Source: Klenkia sp.
GTDB lineage: Bacteria; Actinomycetota; Actinomycetes; Mycobacteriales; Geodermatophilaceae
Direction: 5' to 3'
Assembly (NCBI GenBank): GCA_025966215.1
Contig: JAOPVM010000418.1
Location: 1 to 7,063, forward strand
Length of the DNA stretch: 7,063 nucleotides
The translations under genes were made by a program, and so were the position numbers. This document shows, in pieces, positions 1 to 5,676 of this stretch (positions are counted from its first letter, which is position 1; each line of letters opens with the position of its first letter). Below the pieces are notes generated by a model. That model had not been told where the DNA came from. It saw only the letters and a list, made by a program, of their open reading frames with translations, and did not search any database.

Positions 1-1440
1 CCAGCCCTCGGCGGGGCGGCGGCTGTCCGAGGGGCCCGCCAGCGGCCTGCTGCGGCCGCGGTGCCGACGGGTCTGCGGTGCGCCGCCGCAGAGCCGGCCG
101 ACCAGCTCCTCCACCGTCTCGCCGAACCGGTCGGCGAAGGCCTCGCCCTGGGTCTGACCGTGGTCGGACAGGCAGACCAGGTGGTAGGGCCGGGGGGCCA
201 GCTGGGTGGCCCGCCACAGCCGGCCGATCTGCTGGTCGATGCTGCGCAGCACCTCCAGGGTGTCGTAGCGCTCGATCCCGGAGTGGTGGGCGACCTCGTC
301 GTAGCCCAGGAAGTCGGCGTAGGCGACGGGGCGGCCGGCGACCATGTCCTCGATCAGCGCGGCGACGACGACGTCCCGGGCGATGACCGTCGTCCCCGGC
401 CGGGCCAGCGGGTAGACACCCCCGCGGCGTACCCGGGGCCGGACGTCGGCCCGGCGCTGCCTGCCCGCCGCGCGCAGCTCGCGCCACACGTCGACCAGCG
501 ACACCACCAGGGTGCGCACGGTGTTCACCGGGTTGGCGAAGTAGGAGTAGTAGCCGGCCCCGTAGCGGGAGTCGGCCGCGCGCGAGCCGCGGGCGACCAG
601 CTTGGGCAGCGCGCTCATGGTCAGCGACACGTGCTCGGCGTCCCCGGTGAACAGGTTGCCGCGCCCGGCGCCCCCACCCGACAGCAGCCCGGCCCCGTCG
701 CTGTGCCGGGCCTCCACCAGCGCGGCGTCCCCGGGGTGGGAGACGGTGACCACCCGGTCGCGCTCCTTCTCGTACCAGCGGAAGGCGACGACGTCGAAGT
801 TGTCCCCCTGCAGGATCCCGCAGACGCTGGCCCCGGTCTGCGAGCTCCAGTCGGTGTGCCAGGAGGTGAGCACGTGGCTGTCGGCACGCAGCCAGGCGGC
901 GAGCGTGGGCATCGTGCCGTCCCGCACGGCGCGGCGGGCGATCGCGTGGCCCAGGCCGTCGATCTGCAGGAACAGCACGCCGGGGACGTCGTCCCGGACG
1001 CCGTCGCCGGCCTTGCGCCGGGCCCGCCGGTGGAACAGCTCGTCCTCGTCCAGGGCGAGTGCGCTGCTGATCACCGCGGCCACCCCCGCCATCGCGACGG
1101 CGACGACGACCGACGTCGTGAACGAGGTGACCTCGACCCCGGGGATGGCGGTGAAGACCCCCAGCACGCCCGCGCCGAGCACCAGGAACCCGCCCAGGCC
1201 CAGGGTGAGGAAGGCGAAGGGCAGCGCGATGCGCATGAGCAACGGCCAGACGACGCCGGCGAGGACGCCGAGCATGAGCGCGGCGACCGGGGGCTGCCAC
1301 CACGCGACCATGGCGAACCCGGTGAGCCAGCGGTCCAGGGCCTGCAGGGCGAGGGTGGCGAGCAGCCAGACCAGCAGCACCCGGGCGAGGGCGCGACCGG
1401 AGGTGAGCACCCGGCCGGGGGGACGGTGCGGGCCGCTCAC
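1..1440 (-). CDS. Membrane-anchored alkaline-phosphatase-superfamily hydrolase (3' end cut by window edge)
   Basis: An open frame of 480 codons runs off the left edge without a stop, so the C-terminus is missing. The start is GTG at 1440, which overlaps the DedA stop in a GTGA. Residues about 18-130 form roughly four hydrophobic segments, followed by a charged linker (about 131-150) and a hydrolase domain. The domain shows the type I phosphodiesterase / alkaline phosphatase pattern: FLQIDGLGH with metal-ligand D161; a Ser/Thr cluster SSQTGAS at 199-205 in which T202 is my best guess for the nucleophile; GYDEVAHHSG with D381 and H385 (DxxxH); and LSDHGQT with D426 and H427. The last metal-binding His is probably beyond the edge. 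From the family, it should cleave phosphomonoesters or phosphodiesters of a membrane-associated substrate, but the substrate cannot be read from the sequence. The catalytic domain may face either side, because topology was not computed. Related actinobacterial proteins are often labelled 'phage holin family' for their N-terminus; nothing phage-like is seen here. Confidence 0.85.
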   Translation of the reverse strand, partial: MSGPHRPPGRVLTSGRALARVLLVWLLATLALQALDRWLTGFAMVAWWQPPVAALMLGVLAGVVWPLLMRIALPFAFLTLGLGGFLVLGAGVLGVFTAIPGVEVTSFTTSVVVAVAMAGVAAVISSALALDEDELFHRRARRKAGDGVRDDVPGVLFLQIDGLGHAIARRAVRDGTMPTLAAWLRADSHVLTSWHTDWSSQTGASVCGILQGDNFDVVAFRWYEKERDRVVTVSHPGDAALVEARHSDGAGLLSGGGAGRGNLFTGDAEHVSLTMSALPKLVARGSRAADSRYGAGYYSYFANPVNTVRTLVVSLVDVWRELRAAGRQRRADVRPRVRRGGVYPLARPGTTVIARDVVVAALIEDMVAGRPVAYADFLGYDEVAHHSGIERYDTLEVLRSIDQQIGRLWRATQLAPRPYHLVCLSDHGQTQGEAFADRFGETVEELVGRLCGGAPQTRRHRGRSRPLAGPSDSRRPAEGW

Positions 1441-2042
1441 TGGACCTGCTGCTTGCGCTTCCGCCGCCGCGAGGCGACCAGGTTGCCGACCAGCCCGACC
1501 AGCAGCACCAACCCGGTGGCCACCAGGGTGGCGATCAGCGGGTTGTCGAAGATGCCGCCGCTGACCACGCCGAGCAGCGAGTAGGCCACCGCCCAGAGCA
1601 GTGCGGCCCCGAACGAGGCGGGCAGCAGCCGGCGCCACGGGTAGGCCAACGCCCCGGCGGCGACCAGCACCGGGATCCGGCCGGCGGGCAGCAACCGGCC
1701 GGCGACGACGATCTGCCAGCCGTGCGCCCGGAACTGGGTGCGCACCTCCTCCAGCCGGGAGGCGTGCTGGCCGCGGGAGACCCAGCGGACCGCCGAGGGC
1801 CCGCCGAACCGGGCGAGGGAGAACGTCACGACGTCGCCGAGGAAGGCGGCGAGGGTGGCCAGCACCAGGACGGCGGCGATCTCCAGCCGGTCGGTGGTCA
1901 TCGCGACCGCGGCGGCCACCGACAGCAACGGCCCGGTGGGGACCACGGGCACGACCGACCCCAGCAGCACCCCGCCGAACAGCACCGGGTAACCCAGCGA
2001 GCCGCCGTCGGTCCAGCTCGACGCCAGGACGGTGACGCTCAC
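1437..2042 (-). CDS. DedA/VTT (SNARE-associated) family integral membrane protein
   Basis: This is a 201-aa polytopic membrane protein. The GTG start at 2042 overlaps the stop of the hydrolase upstream in a GTGA and has a good Shine-Dalgarno nine bases before it. The frame stays open further upstream to 2597, but that part lies inside the hydrolase gene and is Arg/Pro/Gly-rich. DedA features are the GSVVPVVPTGPLL re-entrant-loop region (28-40), FLGDVVTFSLARFGG (67-81), and the family signature GRLLPAGR (115-122) with R116 and R122, followed by AAGALAYPWRRLLPASFGA and a last membrane segment (about 170-190). The tail is basic (SRRRKRKQQ). DedA proteins act in lipid transport or scrambling and proton-dependent envelope homeostasis; the substrate here is unknown. 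The acidic residues usually found in the N-terminal re-entrant loop (E and D/E around PxPG[ED]) appear to be replaced by S29 and T36/G37, so this may be a divergent subgroup. It is probably co-translated with both neighbours. Confidence 0.88.
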   Translation of the reverse strand: MSVTVLASSWTDGGSLGYPVLFGGVLLGSVVPVVPTGPLLSVAAAVAMTTDRLEIAAVLVLATLAAFLGDVVTFSLARFGGPSAVRWVSRGQHASRLEEVRTQFRAHGWQIVVAGRLLPAGRIPVLVAAGALAYPWRRLLPASFGAALLWAVAYSLLGVVSGGIFDNPLIATLVATGLVLLVGLVGNLVASRRRKRKQQVQ

Positions 2043-2854
2043 GCCGGGTCCCCTCCGGGGGAGGAGGTGGGGGGCCAGGCGACGGGGGAGCCGGGGGCGG
2101 TGACCAGGACCGTGGTGTCCAGGCCCGCGGCGGCGACGGCGGCGGCGAAGTCGCGTGGGGGGTCGACGAGCAGCCGGCGCATGAGGGGTCCCACCCGCGG
2201 CAGTGTCAGAGTCCCCACGGCTGCGAGGGTGCCCCAGTGGACCGGGACGGCGTGCCGCGGGTGCAGCAACGCGCAGGCCAGGGCCGCGCCGGCCGGGTCG
2301 AGGTGCCCCGGGCCCAGCGAGGTGCCCCAGCCCCAGACGGGCAGCAGCGCGAGGTCGATCGGCCCGAGGTCGGACATCTCGGGGAACACGTCGGTGTCCC
2401 CGGCCGCGTAGACCGTCGTCGTCCCGTCGGTCAGCAGGTGGCCCATCGCGAGCGCGTCCGGGCCGCGTTCGGACCGGGGGCCCCAGCGGTGCCCGCTGTG
2501 GTGGGCGGGCACCCCGGTGACGGTCAGCGCGCCGTCGGTGAGCACGTCCCCGGGCGCCAGTTCCTCGACCCGGGTGAACCCCTTGCCGCGCAGCCACGTC
2601 CCGGCACCGCGGGGGACGACGACGCGCGTGCCGCGGCCCAGCCGCCGCAGGGAGGGCAGGTGCAGGTGGTCACCGTGCTGGTGGCTGATCAGCACCAGGT
2701 CGACGTCGGCCCAGGTGGCCGGGTCCAGCGGGGGGACGACGCGGCGCAGCGGACCGACCCCGCCGGTGAGCAGCGGGTCGGTGAGCACGACCCGGTCGGC
2801 CAGCTCGAGGCGGACGGTGGAGTGGCCCAGGAAGGTGGCCGCCGGTCTCCGCAC
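2039..2854 (-). CDS. Metallo-beta-lactamase-fold hydrolase, UlaG / NAPE-PLD-like
   Basis: With GTG at 2854 as start the product is 271 aa and begins directly at the first strand of the fold (MRRPAATFLGHSTVRLEL). The metal site is complete: GHST at 10-13, the HxHxDH motif SHQHGDH (H58, H60, D62, H63), PAHHSG (H118/H119), AGDTD (D153) and PVHWGT (H206). This set and the length match UlaG-like / NAPE-PLD-like MBL hydrolases, which are cytoplasmic metal-dependent enzymes acting on phosphodiesters or lactones. No signal peptide is visible. The frame is open up to 3088, but that extension is Pro/Arg/Gly-rich, lacks MBL homology and lies opposite a better-supported small gene, so it is rejected. An alternative in-frame TTG is at 2869. 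Neither start has a clear Shine-Dalgarno, so a leaderless mRNA is possible. It is the first gene of a three-gene operon with a DedA protein and a membrane phosphatase, which suggests a lipid phosphoester role by inference only. Confidence 0.88.
   Translation of the reverse strand: MRRPAATFLGHSTVRLELADRVVLTDPLLTGGVGPLRRVVPPLDPATWADVDLVLISHQHGDHLHLPSLRRLGRGTRVVVPRGAGTWLRGKGFTRVEELAPGDVLTDGALTVTGVPAHHSGHRWGPRSERGPDALAMGHLLTDGTTTVYAAGDTDVFPEMSDLGPIDLALLPVWGWGTSLGPGHLDPAGAALACALLHPRHAVPVHWGTLAAVGTLTLPRVGPLMRRLLVDPPRDFAAAVAAAGLDTTVLVTAPGSPVAWPPTSSPGGDPA
2050..2066 (-). promoter_or_regulatory. Ribosome binding site of the DedA gene inside a predicted RNA hairpin
   Basis: GGAGG at 2056-2052 on the minus strand is nine bases before the GTG at 2042. 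It forms the right arm of a short hairpin (CTCCTCC, loop CCC, GGAGGGG) with six Watson-Crick pairs and one G-U pair. Folding would hide the Shine-Dalgarno. Ribosomes finishing the upstream hydrolase gene would have to pass through this stretch and could open it. The pairing is seen in the sequence; the regulatory effect is inferred, and chance hairpins are common in such GC-rich DNA. Confidence 0.55.
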
Positions 2855-2900
2855 GGGGTCAGTGAACAACAGCGGCGTGCCGGTGCCGGGCGTCCCGGGT

Positions 2901-2924
2901 TGCGTGCCACCATCTGCGCACGCA
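2901..2924. repeat. 7-bp inverted repeat with 10-base spacer, candidate operator
   Basis: TGCGTGC at 2901-2907 is matched by its exact reverse complement GCACGCA at 2918-2924. The centre-to-centre distance is 17 bases, a spacing often seen in operators for dimeric helix-turn-helix repressors. It sits in the middle of the divergent spacer, so one bound protein could control both directions. A shorter imperfect palindrome (CGACG-GT-CGTCG, 2925-2936) follows at once. No regulator gene is present in the window, and the function is inferred. Confidence 0.4.
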
Positions 2925-2937
2925 CGACGGTCGTCGG

Positions 2938-2954
2938 GTTCGGGACTGTTCGGG
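2938..2954. repeat. Direct repeat of GTTCGGG with a 10-base period
   Basis: GTTCGGG occurs at 2938-2944 and again at 2948-2954. The two copies are one helical turn apart and directly upstream of the small membrane protein start at 2962. Such spacing can suit cooperative activator or repressor binding on one DNA face. The repeats are short and the local sequence is GC-rich, so chance is a real alternative. Confidence 0.3.
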
Positions 2955-2961
2955 GCGGGGC

Positions 2962-3117
2962 GTGGTGTCGGCGGTCGAGGTGCTCCTGGTGTGGACCGGT
3001 CTGGCGGTGCTGGCCCTGCTCGTGGTGGTCGCGGCGGCCCGCTCGGGCCGGGTCGAGGACGAGGGCCGAGGCCGGCGCGAGGAGGCACCTGCAGCCCCGG
3101 AGTTCGACCCGGCCTGA
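2962..3117 (+). CDS. Small single-pass membrane protein (51 aa), function unknown
   Basis: A 52-codon frame starts at GTG 2962 (a second GTG follows at 2965) and ends in TGA. Residues about 4-26 are a single strongly hydrophobic membrane segment starting SAVEVLLVWTGLAVLALL. After it come Arg, then a charged, Pro/Ala-rich tail ending APAAPEFDPA. Third codon positions are G or C in 46 of 51 sense codons, which supports real coding, whereas the overlapping frame on the other strand yields only Pro/Arg/Gly-rich sequence. No strong Shine-Dalgarno is visible, only GGGGCGGGG just before the start. The predicted topology is N-out/C-in or the reverse, not resolved here. It is divergent from the MBL operon and ends three bases from the convergent diguanylate cyclase gene. 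I do not recognise a named family; small actinobacterial membrane proteins beginning in a similar way exist to my memory, but this was not checked. Confidence 0.65.
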   Translation: MVSAVEVLLVWTGLAVLALLVVVAAARSGRVEDEGRGRREEAPAAPEFDPA

Positions 3118-3120
3118 CCG

Positions 3121-5676
3121 TCAGCCGCGGCGGGGGACCGGGACCGGGACCGGCGCGCCCAGCAGCTCCCGCACCGCGGCGATGTCGACCAGCTGCGGGG
3201 TGGCCCGGCTGCGCACCATCCGCACCCCGGCGGCCAGGGCGGCGTCCCGCACCGGGGTCTCCTCGACGCCGTGCACGATCGTGATGATCCCGAAGGTGTC
3301 GGCGGTCACGGTGATGGCCGCGAGCACCTGCAGGGCCCGGGCCTCGTCGCCGCGGGCGCCCAGCGCGGACAGGTCGACGCGGATGGCGTCCAGCGGGATG
3401 CGGGACAGGTGCTTGTACAGCGTCTGGCCCATGCCGTAGTCGTCCAGGCAGATCCGGACGCCGTCGCGGTGCAGCTCGTGCAGGGCCCGCGGCAGGGTCG
3501 CCGGGGCGATGGCCAGCGCCTCCTCGGTGACGGCCACCGACAGCCGGGGCGCCGGGAGCCCGGAGGTGGCCAGGGCGGCACGGACGTCGTCCACCAGCAG
3601 CTCGGGCAGCACGTGCCCGGCCGGCAGGTCGACGGCGAGGACGAGGTCACCGGGCAGGGTCGCCGCCTCGGCGGCCGCGGTGGTCATCAGCCACTGCTGC
3701 AGGGCGGCGTCCTGGCCCTGCCGGCCACCGGCGGCCCAGAGCTCCGCAGCCGGCAGCACCCCGGCGGTGCGGTGCACCCAGACCGGGACGGCGTGCAGCG
3801 CGAGCACCGGGGAGTCCGCCGTCCCGGCGAGGGTGTAGCGCAGCTGCACCTGCCCGTCGGTGAGCGCGGCGGCCACGTCGGAGTCGGTGGAGTGCGCCCC
3901 GCGGCCGTCGTCCCAGACCCGGACGCAGCCCTTGCCGGCCTGCTTGGCCGCGCGCAACGCCGAGTCGGCCTCGCGGAAGGCGAGCTGCCCGCCGCCGGCG
4001 TGCAGCTGGGCGACCCCGACGCTGGCGCCGACGGCGTACGTGCCGGTCGGCGTGCGGTGGGGGTGGCTCAGCGCGTCGACGACCCGCTGCGCAGCGTCCA
4101 CGGCCTCGCGCAGCGTGCCCTCGACCAGCACCGCGAACTCGTCGCCGCCGAGCCGGGCGACCACGTCCTGCTCGCGGACCGCCGAGCGCAGCCGGCGGGC
4201 CACCTCGACCAGCAGCTGGTCCCCGGCCTCGTGCCCGGCGTCGTCGTTGACCGCCTTGAAGCCGTCGAGGTCGAGCACCAGCAGGCAGCGCTCCGTGGTG
4301 CCGGCGCCCATCTCCTGGAACAGCAGGGCCCGGTTGGGCACCCGGGTGAGGTGGTCGGTGTAGGCCATCCGCTCCAGCTCGCGCTCGCGGCGGCGACGGG
4401 TGGTGACGTCGCGCAGGTGCAGCACCCGGCGGTCCCCGCCGGCCCGGTCGTGGTGGGTGATCTCGAGCTCGGTGCGTCCGCCGTGGCCGTCGGGCACCGC
4501 GACGTGCAGCAGCGAGCCGCCGGCGGCCAGCTCCTGGCCGACCCGTTCCCGGTCGCCGGGGTCGACGACGTCGAGCAGCGGGACGCCGGCGCCGGCGGCC
4601 TCGTCGAGCCCGAGCAGCGACCGGGCGGCCCGGGAGGTGAACTGCAGCCGCAGGGCGCCGTCGACGATGGCGATCCCGTCGGTGCTGGACTCCACGAGCT
4701 CGCGGAAGTCCTCCTCGGTGCGCACCAGGTCCTCGACCAGTCGTCCGCTGTCGCGTACCCGGAGGCTGGTGCGCAGCAGGAGCAGGGCGACGACGACGGC
4801 CACCCCGGCCAGCGCGACGGCGCTGAGCTGCTGACCGCGGACGACGGCGACGGCGAGGGTGACCGGGAGCCCGACGAGGGCCGCGACGGTGATGCCCAGG
4901 CCGATCGGGTTGATCCGGGGTGCCCGGGCGCGCCGGTCGGCCGTCGGGTCGACGGTGCGCGGCGCAGCGGCCACGGCGAGCATCAGGGCCTCCATCGCGA
5001 GCAGCACCGCGCCGTCGCCGACGGTCTGCCACACCGGCAGCGGGTGGAGCAGGGAGACCGCGAGCACCGAGGAGGCCAGCCCGATCAGCGCGATGCCCAC
5101 GACCATGGCGGTCGTCGAGCTGCGCAGGGCGCGGGTGGAGACGGTGCAGAACGCACCCCCCAGGCCGAGGGCGACCGCGGCGTAACCGCCGTAGCCGATC
5201 ACCAGCGGGGTGACCGCGACGCCGCCGCCGGCGGAGAACACCAGGACGTCGGTGACCACCAGCAGGCTCAGGGTGACCAGCAGGCCGTCCACGACCAGGC
5301 GCGGGCCGCGGGTGCTGCTCACCTGCCGGGCGAGCAGCACGCACGCCGCCGGGGGGAGAACGACGGCCAGCCCGAGCAGCACGTCGCCGATGCCGACGTC
5401 GCCGAACGCAGGGGTCAGTCCGCTGCCGGTGACCAGCCCGGAGAGGGAGAAGAGCGCCCCGCAGGCCAGCAGCAGCCGCCAGGGGGCGCGGGCGCCGGCG
5501 TCGATGCGGCGGACCAGCAACGCACCCCGGACGGTGGCCACCGCGGCGATCACCCCGAGGGCGAGGTTGTCCCACTGCCGGCCGGAGCCGTCGGGTGGGG
5601 ACCAGCGCAGCGTGAGGGCCAGCAGCAGGCCGCCGAGCAGCACGGCGAGCAGGCTGCTGCGGGGCACCCGGCTCAC
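3121..5676 (-). CDS. Membrane PAS-GGDEF-EAL protein: predicted active diguanylate cyclase with degenerate EAL domain
   Basis: The product is 851 aa, starting at GTG 5676 inside a GTGA overlap with the upstream phosphodiesterase gene; the open frame above it, to 6240, is a shadow within that gene. Residues about 9-302 hold roughly ten hydrophobic segments, a probable membrane sensor module. A PAS domain follows (about 318-425, ESSTDGIAIVDG ... LRDVT). The GGDEF domain (about 436-590) has DHLTRVPNR, LDLDGFKAVND and an intact GGDEF at 510-514, with RxxD (R501-D504) five residues before it, the usual c-di-GMP inhibitory site. It should therefore make c-di-GMP from GTP at the inner membrane face. 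The EAL-like domain (about 600-843) is degenerate. Judged by eye, EAL Glu is H628, NVS Asn is D683, ELTE's first Glu is A715, Lys is R766, EGVE's first Glu is H802 and the late Gln is R822. Only D745/D746 (DDYGMG) remain, so phosphodiesterase activity is not expected; binding or regulation is possible. Confidence 0.9.
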   Translation of the reverse strand: MSRVPRSSLLAVLLGGLLLALTLRWSPPDGSGRQWDNLALGVIAAVATVRGALLVRRIDAGARAPWRLLLACGALFSLSGLVTGSGLTPAFGDVGIGDVLLGLAVVLPPAACVLLARQVSSTRGPRLVVDGLLVTLSLLVVTDVLVFSAGGGVAVTPLVIGYGGYAAVALGLGGAFCTVSTRALRSSTTAMVVGIALIGLASSVLAVSLLHPLPVWQTVGDGAVLLAMEALMLAVAAAPRTVDPTADRRARAPRINPIGLGITVAALVGLPVTLAVAVVRGQQLSAVALAGVAVVVALLLLRTSLRVRDSGRLVEDLVRTEEDFRELVESSTDGIAIVDGALRLQFTSRAARSLLGLDEAAGAGVPLLDVVDPGDRERVGQELAAGGSLLHVAVPDGHGGRTELEITHHDRAGGDRRVLHLRDVTTRRRRERELERMAYTDHLTRVPNRALLFQEMGAGTTERCLLVLDLDGFKAVNDDAGHEAGDQLLVEVARRLRSAVREQDVVARLGGDEFAVLVEGTLREAVDAAQRVVDALSHPHRTPTGTYAVGASVGVAQLHAGGGQLAFREADSALRAAKQAGKGCVRVWDDGRGAHSTDSDVAAALTDGQVQLRYTLAGTADSPVLALHAVPVWVHRTAGVLPAAELWAAGGRQGQDAALQQWLMTTAAAEAATLPGDLVLAVDLPAGHVLPELLVDDVRAALATSGLPAPRLSVAVTEEALAIAPATLPRALHELHRDGVRICLDDYGMGQTLYKHLSRIPLDAIRVDLSALGARGDEARALQVLAAITVTADTFGIITIVHGVEETPVRDAALAAGVRMVRSRATPQLVDIAAVRELLGAPVPVPVPRRG
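3134..3151. repeat. Three tandem GGGACC hexamers in the 3' end of the diguanylate cyclase gene
   Basis: GGGACC is repeated three times without interruption. Read on the minus strand it encodes part of the C-terminal VPVPVP run just before the terminal RRG. It is a coding micro-repeat that could vary in copy number by slippage without shifting the frame, because each unit adds exactly two residues. No functional role is evident. Confidence 0.6.

Larger units (their letters stand above)
2855..2961. promoter_or_regulatory. Divergent intergenic spacer, presumed to hold two back-to-back promoters
   Basis: This 107-base spacer separates the start of the MBL-DedA-phosphatase operon (leftward) from the small membrane protein gene (rightward). 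It is the only real non-coding gap in the window, so promoters for both units should lie here. I could not find a convincing -10 (TAnnnT) or -35 box on either strand. It contains an inverted repeat and a direct repeat, listed separately. Its limits depend on the start codons chosen for the two flanking genes. Confidence 0.5.

Noticed and set aside
61..1584. Long plus-strand open frame of 507 codons opposite the phosphatase gene
   Set aside because: It is Gly/Pro/Asp/Gln-rich with no domain, and lies antisense to a gene with clear catalytic motifs; GC-rich DNA produces such frames routinely.
2043..2597. Upstream extension of the DedA frame
   Set aside because: It lies wholly inside the MBL gene in another frame and is Arg-rich; the GTG at 2042 has a Shine-Dalgarno and the GTGA overlap.
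2855..3088. N-terminal extension of the MBL hydrolase by 78 residues
   Set aside because: The extension is Pro/Arg/Gly-rich, adds nothing to the MBL fold that begins at 2854, and overlaps the small plus-strand gene and the spacer.
3111..3124. Small inverted repeat around the two convergent stop codons as a terminator
   Set aside because: Only four pairs (CTGA/TCAG) and no U-tract; it mostly reflects two TGA stops facing each other.
2237..3439. Plus-strand open frame of 400 codons over the MBL gene and the spacer
   Set aside because: Antisense to the MBL metal-binding motifs, and in a different frame from the better-supported 51-aa gene.
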